This document shows positions 8,632-17,329 of a DNA stretch of 64,000 nucleotides, one piece after another. Numbering within the stretch: the stretch's first letter is position 1; the number at the start of each line of letters is the position of its first letter. The notes below the pieces were generated by a model. It had not been told where the DNA came from. It searched no databases and was given only the letters and a program-made list of their open reading frames with translations. A program made the position numbers and the translations under genes. Source of the stretch: JAMXLO01 sp963832895 (GTDB taxonomy: Bacteria > Pseudomonadota > Alphaproteobacteria > Acetobacterales > Acetobacteraceae); contig CAWHVQ010000010.1 in assembly GCA_963832895.1 (NCBI GenBank), positions 124,001 to 188,000 of the forward strand, in the 5' to 3' direction.

Positions 8632-9431
8632 GGAAACCGCCTGCGCAGGAACGTAAGAATATCCGCCGCACAGCGCTCGGGCACAATATCGCAGATGTTG
8701 TGCGGCAAACCCTCATAGGCGATCAGCTCGCAATCGGGAATCTTCGCCCGCATGATCTCATAGTTCTCCGTACTACCGACGGTCTCCGCGCCCGGCATCA
8801 CCAGCAGCGTCGGGCACTTGATGCGCGGCAGTTCGTCGGCCCACCACAGCGTCGTCATCAGTCCGACGAACCGACCAATATAGGCCGTGTCGTTCTTCGC
8901 CGCCTCGTCGAGGAACCATTCGATGTGCACCGGGTCGTGGCCGTGCGGGAAGCGGTCCTCGATGGTGGCGGCGAGGAAGTTGCGCAAACCCTCGCGTGCG
9001 ACCCGCGGCAGCCAGGTATGCGCCTGGCTGTTCTTCAGTCCCGGCGTCGAGCCGAACAGCATCAGGCTCCGCACGCGCCCGGGCGATGCCATCGCCAAAT
9101 TCTGCCCCACGTAGCCGCCGGCGGAATTGCCGACCAGGTGCACTTCTCCGCAGCCAAGGTGGTCGAGCAGTTCGCGCACGTCCTGCACCAGGCGATCCAT
9201 TGTCAATGGCGGTTCAGGCGACGGCACCTGCAATTCGCCATGCCCCCGCAAGTCCATGCGCACTACCCGGTAGTGGCGGGCGAGCGGTGGCACTGCCGCA
9301 TACCAGCGCATCGAGGATCCCATCGCTGCATGCAGCAGCAGAAGTGTCGCCGGCGATCGCCAAGGATCGGTGTAGTCGTCGATGTTATAGGCGATGCGGT
9401 TGCCGTCGCTGGCACGAAAGGATTGGTGCAT
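8628..9431 (-). CDS. Alpha/beta hydrolase
   Basis: The 267-residue protein has a canonical alpha/beta hydrolase fold. The nucleophile elbow is GNSAGG with Ser103, an oxyanion HAAMGSS segment lies near residue 34, and MDLRGHGE follows strand 4. The acid is probably in the segment after LLVMPGAET, and the catalytic His is in EGLPHNICD near the C-terminus. It overlaps DUF4387 by 4 bases and starts 4 bases after the amidohydrolase stop, so it belongs to that operon. The substrate is unknown; an ester, lactone or C-C bond hydrolase step fits. Confidence 0.88.
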   Translation of the reverse strand: MHQSFRASDGNRIAYNIDDYTDPWRSPATLLLLHAAMGSSMRWYAAVPPLARHYRVVRMDLRGHGELQVPSPEPPLTMDRLVQDVRELLDHLGCGEVHLVGNSAGGYVGQNLAMASPGRVRSLMLFGSTPGLKNSQAHTWLPRVAREGLRNFLAATIEDRFPHGHDPVHIEWFLDEAAKNDTAYIGRFVGLMTTLWWADELPRIKCPTLLVMPGAETVGSTENYEIMRAKIPDCELIAYEGLPHNICDIVPERCAADILTFLRRRFP

Positions 9432-9435
9432 CGAT

Positions 9436-10668
9436 CTATATCCCCGGCCTGTGCAGCTCCGCCCGCGGCCGCGTCACCGTGCGCCGGCCCCGTTTGAATA
9501 CCGCGAGCGGATGGCAGATCTCCGCCACCGCCTGCTCCGGCGTCGTCGCGTCGAGCACCACGATATCCGCGGGATTGCCGACCTTGATCCCATAATCCTT
9601 CAGGCTCATCAGCCGCGCCGACCGCTCGGTAAGCATGGCGAAGCATTCGCGCAGCCGCCCCGTGCCACTGATCTGGCAGACATTGGCCTGCAGGTTGGCC
9701 ATCCGCAGCAGCGAGGCGTCGCCATACGGCGTGAACGGGTTCAGCATGTTGTTGGTGGACAGCGAGCAGTTCACCCCATGCTCGACCAGCAGGTTCACGT
9801 CGGCCACGCCACGGCGCACGTTGTATTCCTGATCGCGTCCCATCATGAACAGTTCGGTAGCCGGCAGCACGGTCACCGCCACGCCGGCGTCAGCGATGCG
9901 CCGCGCCAGCGCGCGCAGACCGGCGAGGGGCATGGTCGAGAGCTTGCACATATGCCCGACCGCCACGCGTCCGCCGAGCTGGTACTTCTCGGTGAGCTCG
10001 CAGACCAGATGAATGTCCATCTCGTCCGGCGAATTCCCGGAGTCGAGATGCATGTCGATATCCGCATCGAACTCGCGGGCCAGCTCGAACACCCGGCGAA
10101 CCTGGCCGGCATGATCCGGATCGTAGTTCGGCGCCGCGCCGATCACCTTCGCGCCTCGCTTCAAACCCTCCACCAGCAGCGCGTCCGAGCGGGGGTTGTT
10201 GGTCAGCCCCTCCTGCGGGAACACGCACACCTCCAGATCGATCGCCCAGGTGTAGTCGCGACGTAGCGTCTCGATCGCCTCGAAGCTGCGCATCTCCACG
10301 CCGCTGTCCAGCTCCAGATGCGTGCGCATCCGCGTTGCACCGTGCCTGATGCACTTCTCCAGTGTGCGGCTCGCGCGCTCGTACACGTCCTCGACGCTGA
10401 ATGTCGGCTTCACCGCGGCAACGCGCTGCATCGAATTGGCCTGGCGTCCTTCCTCCGGAGCGCAGCGATCGATGATGTTCGATTTATCCAGGTGGATATG
10501 CGTCTCGACGAGCCCGCCACATGCCATGCAACCGCCCGCATCGAATACCGGGCCGTCAGCCCGCAGTATTGTCTCGATCGCGGCGATGCGCCCGTCCATC
10601 ACGCCGACATCCACCGGCGGCGCATCCGGTGCATGCGACAGCCTGGCGTTGCGGACGATCAGATCCAT
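9436..10668 (-). CDS. Amidohydrolase of the cytosine-deaminase-like group
   Basis: The protein has 410 residues from the preferred ATG at 10668, which has AGGAGGGG about 6 bases upstream; an upstream in-frame extension lacks such a site. The metal-binding pair is in ETHIHLDKS (His57, His59), with later family motifs HLDSGNSPDE, VAVGHMCKLS and LSTNNMLNPF. The C-terminal GNPADIVVLDA segment is typical of amidohydrolases with a composite beta-sandwich. HIHLDK links it to cytosine deaminase-like and N-isopropylammelide-type enzymes that deaminate or open cyclic amides. It is first in the operon with the hydrolase, DUF4387 and AtuA-like genes. Confidence 0.88.
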   Translation of the reverse strand: MDLIVRNARLSHAPDAPPVDVGVMDGRIAAIETILRADGPVFDAGGCMACGGLVETHIHLDKSNIIDRCAPEEGRQANSMQRVAAVKPTFSVEDVYERASRTLEKCIRHGATRMRTHLELDSGVEMRSFEAIETLRRDYTWAIDLEVCVFPQEGLTNNPRSDALLVEGLKRGAKVIGAAPNYDPDHAGQVRRVFELAREFDADIDMHLDSGNSPDEMDIHLVCELTEKYQLGGRVAVGHMCKLSTMPLAGLRALARRIADAGVAVTVLPATELFMMGRDQEYNVRRGVADVNLLVEHGVNCSLSTNNMLNPFTPYGDASLLRMANLQANVCQISGTGRLRECFAMLTERSARLMSLKDYGIKVGNPADIVVLDATTPEQAVAEICHPLAVFKRGRRTVTRPRAELHRPGI

Positions 10669-10725
10669 CGCGCTCCCCTCCTGCGTCGCGGCAATGCTGG
10701 CGCGACGGGTGGGGCGGCGCAATCC

Positions 10726-13215
10726 CTACGCGGTACGCGGCGTCACGTTCCAGATATCCGCGGCGTATTCGCGAATCGCGCGATCGGAGGAGAACCAGCC
10801 GACGCGTGCGGTGTTCAGCACGCTGGAACGCCACCAGGCGCGCCGATCGTGCCAGCGCGCCGCCACCTGGCCCTGCATCGCGGCAAAGGCGTCGAAGTCG
10901 GCGGTCACCATGAAGTGGTCGTTGCCGGTCAGTTCATCGACCAGCTCACGAAACCGCTGCGGCTCGTCCGGCGAGAACACGCCATAGGCGATCGCGTCCA
11001 GCACCTCCTGCAACACCGGCAGTCTCGCAACCGTCTCGCGAGCACCCGGTCCGCGTCGACGACGCTCGACAACCTCCTCCGCGGTGAGGCCGAAGATGAA
11101 GATGTTGTCGTTGCCGACGCGCTCGCGGATCTCGATATTGGCACCATCCAGCGTCCCGATGGTCAGCGCCCCGTTCAACGCGAGCTTCATGTTGCCTGTG
11201 CCGGATGCCTCCATACCCGCGGTCGAAATCTGCTCGGACAGGTCAGAGGCGGGAATGATCATCTCCGCGAGGCTGACATTGTAATCCGGTATGAACACGA
11301 CCTTCAGCAGGCCGTGGACCGCCGGGTCACCGTTGATCACGTTTGCCACATCGTTGATCAGCTTGATGATCAGCTTCGCTCGATGATAGCTGGCGGCGGC
11401 CTTGCCGGCGAAGATCTTTACTCGCGGCATCCAGTTGGACATCGGTCGCGCGCGCATCTCGTTGTACAGAGCAATCGTCTCGAGGATATTGAGCAGTTGG
11501 CGCTTGTATTCGTGGATGCGCTTGATGTGCACATCGAACAAAGCATCGGGGTCCAACGTGATCTGCATCCGGTCTGCCACCAGTTTCGCCAGCGTTTGCT
11601 TGTTGGCACGACGAATTCGCGCGAACCGTTCCTGAACCCCTATATCGTCAGCGACGGCAGCGAAGTCGGCGAGCGCGTCTGCATCGTCCATCACGCGCTC
11701 GCCGACGACATCGGTGAGCAGGCGGGTCAATTCCGGATTCGCGGCGAACAGCCAGCGCCGCAGCGTGATTCCGTTGGTCTTGTTGACGATCCGGTCTGGG
11801 TACAGCCGATGCAGCTCGCGAAACACGGTCTGCCGCATGAGCTCGGTGTGCAGCTCGGAAACACCGTTCACCTTGTGGGCGCCGAGGAAGGCAAGCGAGC
11901 CCATGCGGACCCGCCGGCCAGCATTGTCGTCGATCAGCGAAAGCTCCGCGAGCGGCGGTCCGTCGTTCCTTGGCAGCGCACAGACCGCATCGAGATGCAG
12001 GCGGTTGATCTGATAGACGATCTGCATATGGCGCGGCAACAGCCGTTCCATAAGCGAAACAGGCCAGCTCTCCAGCGCCTCCGGCAGCAGCGTGTGGTTG
12101 GTGTAGGAGATCGTGGCCGTCGTGATCTGCCACGCCTCGTCCCAAGGTATACCGTGCAGATCAATCAGAATCCGCATCAGCTCGGCGACCGCGATCGCCG
12201 GGTGCGTATCGTTCAGCTGGATCGCGACCTTGTCGGGCAGGATGCGGATGTCGCCATTCTGCTGGCGCATGTGCCGCGCGACGAGGTCCAGGAGCGAGGC
12301 GGCGGTGAAGAAATATTCCTGGCGCAGCCGCAGCTCCTGTCCCGCCGCCGTCTCATCGCTCGGGTATAGTACCTGTGAGATGGCGTTGGCCCGGTCGCGG
12401 GCTTCCAGCGCACCGACATGGTCGCCGCGATTGAACGTATCGAGCCGCAGCGGATTCTCGGCTCGTGCGGACCAGAGCCGCAGGGTGTTGACGAAACGTC
12501 CGCGCCACCCGATCACCGGCGTATCATAGGCGACCGCATCGACGGTTTCCGCCGGGTGCCAGATGTGGTGCGCGCCGCCGTCCTCCGTCGGCCGGGCCTC
12601 GACAATGCCGCCGAACCCGATCTGATGGCTGGCATCCGGCCGGGTGATTTCCCACGGATTGCCGAAGGAAAGCCAGTTCTCGGGATACTCCTGCTGCCAG
12701 CCATCCTGGATAACCTGACGGAACATCCCGTGATCGTAGCGGATGCCATAGCCATGTGCGGCGATGGACAGCGTGGACATGCTCTCCATGAAACAGGCGG
12801 CCAGTCGTCCGAGACCGCCATTGCCCAGCGCCGCGTCATGCTCGACGTCGCGCAGCCGGTTGTAGTCAACGCCAAGCTCGGCGAGTGCGGCGCGCATGCG
12901 CTCGACCAGGCCGAGATTGTTAAGCGAGTCGTGCAGCAGCCGGCCGATCAGGAACTCCAGCGACAGGTAATAGACGCGTTTGCCCTGCGAAACGTAGTTG
13001 TTCCGGGTCGAAGCCATCCAACGCTCAAGCACATGGTCACGCACGGCAAGTGCGGCCGCGATGAACCAGTCCCAGTCGGTGGCGACAATGGGGTCGCGGC
13101 CGACCGCGTAGGTCAGCTTATGGACCACGCTTTGGCGGAGTGCGGCGACGTCTTCGTCTTCCGCGGGGATTGGAATGCGCGACGCATCCGCGCTGGAGAT
13201 CAGGGCCGAGCTCAT
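10726..13215 (-). CDS. glgP: Glycogen/starch phosphorylase
   Basis: This enzyme removes glucose-1-phosphate from alpha-1,4-glucans using pyridoxal phosphate. It has 829 residues from the ATG at 13215; a TTG ten codons upstream is also possible. It carries the N-terminal YYLSLEFLIGR motif, an RYDHGMFRQ region, and the PLP-lysine block EASGTGNMKLALNGALT, followed by GTLDGANIEI. All are well conserved, so it should be active. No other glycogen genes are adjacent. The neighbouring amidohydrolase operon begins 57 bases downstream, on the same strand. Confidence 0.95.
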   Translation of the reverse strand: MSSALISSADASRIPIPAEDEDVAALRQSVVHKLTYAVGRDPIVATDWDWFIAAALAVRDHVLERWMASTRNNYVSQGKRVYYLSLEFLIGRLLHDSLNNLGLVERMRAALAELGVDYNRLRDVEHDAALGNGGLGRLAACFMESMSTLSIAAHGYGIRYDHGMFRQVIQDGWQQEYPENWLSFGNPWEITRPDASHQIGFGGIVEARPTEDGGAHHIWHPAETVDAVAYDTPVIGWRGRFVNTLRLWSARAENPLRLDTFNRGDHVGALEARDRANAISQVLYPSDETAAGQELRLRQEYFFTAASLLDLVARHMRQQNGDIRILPDKVAIQLNDTHPAIAVAELMRILIDLHGIPWDEAWQITTATISYTNHTLLPEALESWPVSLMERLLPRHMQIVYQINRLHLDAVCALPRNDGPPLAELSLIDDNAGRRVRMGSLAFLGAHKVNGVSELHTELMRQTVFRELHRLYPDRIVNKTNGITLRRWLFAANPELTRLLTDVVGERVMDDADALADFAAVADDIGVQERFARIRRANKQTLAKLVADRMQITLDPDALFDVHIKRIHEYKRQLLNILETIALYNEMRARPMSNWMPRVKIFAGKAAASYHRAKLIIKLINDVANVINGDPAVHGLLKVVFIPDYNVSLAEMIIPASDLSEQISTAGMEASGTGNMKLALNGALTIGTLDGANIEIRERVGNDNIFIFGLTAEEVVERRRRGPGARETVARLPVLQEVLDAIAYGVFSPDEPQRFRELVDELTGNDHFMVTADFDAFAAMQGQVAARWHDRRAWWRSSVLNTARVGWFSSDRAIREYAADIWNVTPRTA

Positions 13216-13386
13216 AAGGGCGACAGTTCTCGGGCCAGAGTGCAAACAATGGGTTAATCGCCAGCCGATGGGGCGAGAAACCCGTGCATCTCCTGCAACA
13301 GTCCAGCAGACGACGGACTGGGGATTCCGCGTATCGCGGTTCCTAGGCGTCGCAGGGCGCCAGGCATTGGATGGGCAAAGTCCAAC

Positions 13387-13968
13387 TCAGGCGGACGCCA
13401 TCGCCGGGCCCTTCTGCGACGCGACCGCTGCCTCGAGCCGGCCGGTGCGCAATTGCATCAGCAGTCGATCGCGGCGTGATGGCTGCACCTGCTTGGCCCA
13501 ATTCGAACGGGCCAGTTCGTCTGCCGCGGCGTCGAACTGCCCCTGTGCAAGCTGCTGCATGGCGGCTGTCAGATCGTGTTCAGCCGCTTCGATGTCGGCT
13601 ATCATGCCGACGAAGCTCTGTAGCCCGCGTACTCCCATGTTGAACGCCAGGTTGGTGCATACGCCTCTGCGCACCTGGTCGAGCTGTTGATACCACTCGA
13701 GGCGCGACAAGGCGCCTTCCACGGCCGCGATGTCGTTCGCCAGGAGATAATGTGCTTCGTCGCCGCTGATGCCGTGCACATCAAGCGCGCGGCCGATGCC
13801 GATCGTCGGATGCCCGCGCACGAGCGTTCCGGGTCCAATTGGCCGTCCCGTCGCGTCGTCGTACACCAGCATCCGAATGCCCTCATCGGCACCCAGCTCG
13901 TCAAGCTGCTGTTGCAACATCGCCGCCGCTCCTGGCTCGACTGGCAATGAACTCAGGCGGGAAAGCAT
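13387..13968 (-). CDS. T4-type lysozyme-like protein (GH24 family)
   Basis: The 193-residue protein shows the phage-type lysozyme pattern: EGIRMLVYDDATGRPIGPG, GHPTIGIGRALD, then CTNLAFNMGVRGLQSF and an RRDRLLMQL tail helix. In T4 lysozyme the catalytic residues are Glu11, Asp20 and Thr26. Here the EGI and GIGR regions align, but the exact set cannot be verified by eye. There is no signal peptide and no holin or phage genes nearby, so it is an orphan endolysin-like gene. GGAGG lies 11 bases before the chosen ATG; an internal ATG at 13920 with AGGAG upstream is an alternative. Confidence 0.75.
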   Translation of the reverse strand: MLSRLSSLPVEPGAAAMLQQQLDELGADEGIRMLVYDDATGRPIGPGTLVRGHPTIGIGRALDVHGISGDEAHYLLANDIAAVEGALSRLEWYQQLDQVRRGVCTNLAFNMGVRGLQSFVGMIADIEAAEHDLTAAMQQLAQGQFDAAADELARSNWAKQVQPSRRDRLLMQLRTGRLEAAVASQKGPAMASA

Positions 13969-14090
13969 TCATTTCGGTTCCTCCACGCTGATCGTCGGTG
14001 GAAGAAATATCGCCGGTCTCCATCGACGGCTCCGTGCGCGGAGTCACAGGACAGACATGTTTTGGCCAATACCTCGGCGCTGGTCTGACC

Positions 14091-15878
14091 TCAGGCATTC
14101 GCCGCAACCCCGCCAAGCAGCGCGATCTGGTCGATCGGGTGCACATGCAAGGGCGTGCTGCGCCCTCGCACCATGGTTTCCCGTCCTGACAGGCTGTCCG
14201 CGGAGACCCCCGCCACAGCATAAATCTCGTGCGAGATCACAGCCTCGCAACCAAAGTCCTTGCACAGCCCCTCGAGCCGGGCCGCGACGTTCACGACGTC
14301 GCCCAGGGTCGTGAAAACGCGAACCTCGCCGTGGCCGATTTCCCCTACCACAGCCGAGCCGCAATGCATGCCGACGCCAAAGCGGATTGCCTCGCCGGTT
14401 TCGGCGACCAGTACCCGGTTGAGCGCTTCGACATTGCGTCCAAGCGCAGCCAGCGCCCTCATCGCCTGAAGGCAGGCATCTTTGGCGCCGCACCCGAGCC
14501 CGAACGTCGCCATCAATCCGTCCCCCAGGAAATGGCTGACCCGTCCGCCATTGGCCTGCACCGCGCTGCCTGCCGCGGTGACGAAACGGTCCACGACGAA
14601 CACCGCATCGAATGGCAGACGGGTTTCGGCGAGCCGGGTCGAGTCCCGCATGTCCACGACCAATACCACGATGAACCGCTCCTCTCCCGGCAGTGGCCAT
14701 TCCCTGCGACGGAGGGCTGCCTCCGGCCAGTTCGCCGGCAGCAGCGGCACCACGCAGACATCGCCTTGCGGCCGCACCTGGCAGGCCAGCCGCACCAAGG
14801 GAGCGGCGGCAACCCGTTCCAGTATCGCGCGCTCCACGTCGGACGGCGCCGGCACTTTGTCCGTGCCGGCGGTGACGCGAATACGGCAGGTGGAGCAGCG
14901 GCCGCGGCCGCCACAGATGCTGGCATGTGGTATTCCGGCGCTCCGGCTCGCATCCAGCACGCTGAAACCGAGCGGCACTCTCACCGACTGTCCTTGAGGA
15001 TAGGTGACGCGGATCGCGGCACCGTGCCGTTCGCGCCAGGCCCGGACAAGTCTCGCCAGCAGAACCAACGCGGGCAGAGCGATGGCGGTCCCGATGCTCC
15101 AGTCGCGCCAGACAATAAGCTGGTGATTGTCCTGAGGCGTGCCCACCTGCCACGGGTTCAGATTGGCCGCGCGCCACGCGGGGTCCTGCGCCAGGCTGAG
15201 CATCGTCCGGCCGCCCTGGCAGAACCCCATCAGCGCAAGCACCGGCAGCAGTACCGCACCGCAGAACAGGTACGGCATCCACCGGCCGAACATTGGCTTC
15301 AACCGCAGCCATTGGTACATGCCGATACAGCCGTGAATCCAGGCGACGATCAGCACGGACACCTGCAGCACGCCCAGTTGCGGCGCCGCGACCCAGAAGG
15401 AATACAGCTCCTGGGCATAGCCCTTCTGGGTGCCGTACACGGCGAGCGAAATCCGCGTGACGAACAGGTGGTTCATCAGTAGCACCGGGATGGTCAGCCC
15501 TAGCACGACCTGCACCACTTCGGGCCGGGTCCAGCCGAAGTGCCGGCGCTCATAGAACGCCCACAGTCCCAACAGATAATGGGTCGATAGCGCGAAATAT
15601 AGCGCCGCCGTGCCCACGATGCCCTGCCAGATCCACTTCTGCACGACCATGCCGGCTTCCATCGCCGGAATGGAAATGTTGCCCAGCGAGTGGTTCAGCA
15701 GGTGGGTCGTGACATAGGTGAACAGCGTCAGGCCGGTGAAGAGCCGCAATTTGCGTACCCAGAGCCGGTTCGCACCGATGGTGATCAAATCATACCCCGA
15801 CCGCGCCGATGCGCGCGCTGTTCCAGCCGCTCCATCCTGCGTCTCCCGCACGAGATTGGAAACAGCGTCGCGCATCAT
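14091..15878 (-). CDS. Membrane-bound class III adenylate/guanylate cyclase with 2Fe-2S ferredoxin domain
   Basis: The protein has 595 residues from Met at 15878; an in-frame upstream extension would overlap the divergent gene. Domains in order: a six-helix membrane region with many His in or near helices (THLLNH, STHYLLG, LMNHLF, AWIHGC), an adrenodoxin-type 2Fe-2S domain with C-x5-C-x2-C (CGGRGRCSTC) and a fourth Cys in LACQV, then a class III cyclase domain. In the cyclase, metal aspartates lie in VVDMRDST and FLGDG, and the substrate/transition-state residues in TTLGDVVNVAARLEG. It resembles the CyaC group, whose succinate-dehydrogenase-like haem anchor reads quinone redox state; transfer of that role to this protein is an inference. 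The purine-selecting Lys looks replaced. Confidence 0.88.
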   Translation of the reverse strand: MMRDAVSNLVRETQDGAAGTARASARSGYDLITIGANRLWVRKLRLFTGLTLFTYVTTHLLNHSLGNISIPAMEAGMVVQKWIWQGIVGTAALYFALSTHYLLGLWAFYERRHFGWTRPEVVQVVLGLTIPVLLMNHLFVTRISLAVYGTQKGYAQELYSFWVAAPQLGVLQVSVLIVAWIHGCIGMYQWLRLKPMFGRWMPYLFCGAVLLPVLALMGFCQGGRTMLSLAQDPAWRAANLNPWQVGTPQDNHQLIVWRDWSIGTAIALPALVLLARLVRAWRERHGAAIRVTYPQGQSVRVPLGFSVLDASRSAGIPHASICGGRGRCSTCRIRVTAGTDKVPAPSDVERAILERVAAAPLVRLACQVRPQGDVCVVPLLPANWPEAALRRREWPLPGEERFIVVLVVDMRDSTRLAETRLPFDAVFVVDRFVTAAGSAVQANGGRVSHFLGDGLMATFGLGCGAKDACLQAMRALAALGRNVEALNRVLVAETGEAIRFGVGMHCGSAVVGEIGHGEVRVFTTLGDVVNVAARLEGLCKDFGCEAVISHEIYAVAGVSADSLSGRETMVRGRSTPLHVHPIDQIALLGGVAANA

Positions 15879-15934
15879 CGCGATGAAACATTGCGGCACT
15901 GTCCGAGCCGCGGAATCGCCAGTATCGTGACGCC

Positions 15935-16651
15935 ATGCCAGGCACCCCACAGGAAGCCGAGCTTCTGCGGTTACTCGAGGCGCACGAGATCATGCGCCTT
16001 ATTCCCAGCGAATCCCTCCGCACGCTGATCCGCCGCGCCGGTCTGCTCACTTATCCCGAGCGTGACGAGATATTCGGTCAGGGCGATCCCGGCCGCACCG
16101 TCCTTGTGGTCGTCGAGGGATACGTGAAACTGTCGGTGACGATGCTGAGCGGGCGCGAGGTGGTGCTCGATCTGGCCGAGCCCGGCAATGTGATCGGCGA
16201 GATCGCGGTGCTGAACGAGTGGCCGCGTGCCGCCACCGCGACGGCGCTTTCCGCCTGCACCCTGCTGGCGATCGACGGACGCTCGTTCACCCGCGAACTG
16301 CTTGGCGCGCCTCAGGCGATGCTGGCCATTATACGCCTGCTCAGCCAGCGTCTGCGCAAGACGACGGCGCAGGTCACCGAAAATCTGGAACTGCCCGCGC
16401 CGGTGCGCCTCGCCAAGGCGCTGATCGAACTGGCCGCTCTGCATTCGCGCCCGACCCCGCAAGGGCCGCAGATCGGGTTGCCGCTCTCGCAGCGCGAACT
16501 TGGCGCGATGACCGGCCTGATCCGCGAAAGCATCAACCGCCATCTCGGCACGTGGCGTGATGCCGGCTGGATCGGTCTGACCGAAGGCACGATCACCCTG
16601 CGCAATATTGGCGCATTGCGTGCCCTGTTGGTTGAGCACGACATCGAGTAG
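15935..16651 (+). CDS. Crp/Fnr family transcriptional regulator
   Basis: The 238-residue protein has an N-terminal cyclic-nucleotide-binding barrel with the phosphate-binding cassette GEIAVLNEWPRAATA near residue 90, which keeps the Glu and Arg used for cAMP. A long dimer helix and a C-terminal winged helix follow, with recognition segment LSQRELGAMTGLIRESINRHL. No N-terminal Cys cluster of FNR type is present, so direct oxygen sensing is unlikely. It is divergent from the adenylate cyclase with about 56 bases between starts, suggesting a paired cAMP source and receptor. Confidence 0.92.
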   Translation: MPGTPQEAELLRLLEAHEIMRLIPSESLRTLIRRAGLLTYPERDEIFGQGDPGRTVLVVVEGYVKLSVTMLSGREVVLDLAEPGNVIGEIAVLNEWPRAATATALSACTLLAIDGRSFTRELLGAPQAMLAIIRLLSQRLRKTTAQVTENLELPAPVRLAKALIELAALHSRPTPQGPQIGLPLSQRELGAMTGLIRESINRHLGTWRDAGWIGLTEGTITLRNIGALRALLVEHDIE

Positions 16652-16741
16652 CTCCGCCTGATACGCATGTGCGTCGGGTCACCCGTCTCGGCCTGAACCG
16701 CGGGCAGTATCGCGGCCGACGACGAGATCCCCGAGGCAGCC

Positions 16742-17326
16742 ATGAACGACACCATCGTACATCACGAGAATGCCGAACATGCCGCGCATGCCGCGGCACA
16801 TGGCGGCAAGCGGGCCGCGTTGCTCATCGCCTTGCTGGCCGCCGCGCTGGCGGTCTCTGAACAGCAGGCGAAGAAAGCGGAAATCGCGGTGCAGGAGAAC
16901 TCGATCCTCGCCGCCGACACCTGGAGCCAGTATCAGGCCAAATCGATCCGCTCGGCCTTGGCGCAGGACATGGAGCGACTCGGTGGCACGTTGGAACAAC
17001 CGACGCAGGCGGAACTGGTTGCCGCGCGGCAGCGCGTCCTGCGCCAATTCGAGGCCGACCGCGTCCGCTACGAGACCGACGACAAGGATGGCAGGGCCGC
17101 GGTCGCGGCGCGTGCAGAGGCCTTCGAGGCCGCCCGCGAGCGCGCCCTCGAGCGTGCCCATAGCTTCGACAATGCCGCCGCCGCGCTGGAACTCGGCATC
17201 GTGCTCGCGACTGCCTCGGTGGTCACCCTGTCGCGGCCGCTGATCCGGTTCGCCGGTGCGCTGGGGACGGCCGGCGTGGCGCTGAGCGTGCTTGGAGCTA
17301 TCGCGCCGTCGCTCGGAGCCTTCTGA
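16742..17326 (+). CDS. DUF4337 domain-containing membrane protein
   Basis: This 194-residue protein has a His/Ala-rich N-terminus (HHENAEHAAHAAAHG), a hydrophobic helix near residues 25-40, a long charged helical middle (about 45-145, probably coiled) and two C-terminal membrane helices. This matches DUF4337, a proteobacterial family of unknown function. The gene stands 90 bases after the Crp/Fnr gene in the same direction and is convergent with the methyltransferase. No role can be assigned. Confidence 0.85.
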   Translation: MNDTIVHHENAEHAAHAAAHGGKRAALLIALLAAALAVSEQQAKKAEIAVQENSILAADTWSQYQAKSIRSALAQDMERLGGTLEQPTQAELVAARQRVLRQFEADRVRYETDDKDGRAAVAARAEAFEAARERALERAHSFDNAAAALELGIVLATASVVTLSRPLIRFAGALGTAGVALSVLGAIAPSLGAF

Positions 17327-17329
17327 GGC

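Noticed and set aside
10318..12369. Very long open frame antisense to the glycogen phosphorylase and amidohydrolase genes
   Set aside because: High GC keeps antisense frames open; the sequence is Arg/His-rich with no motif and the sense gene is strongly conserved.
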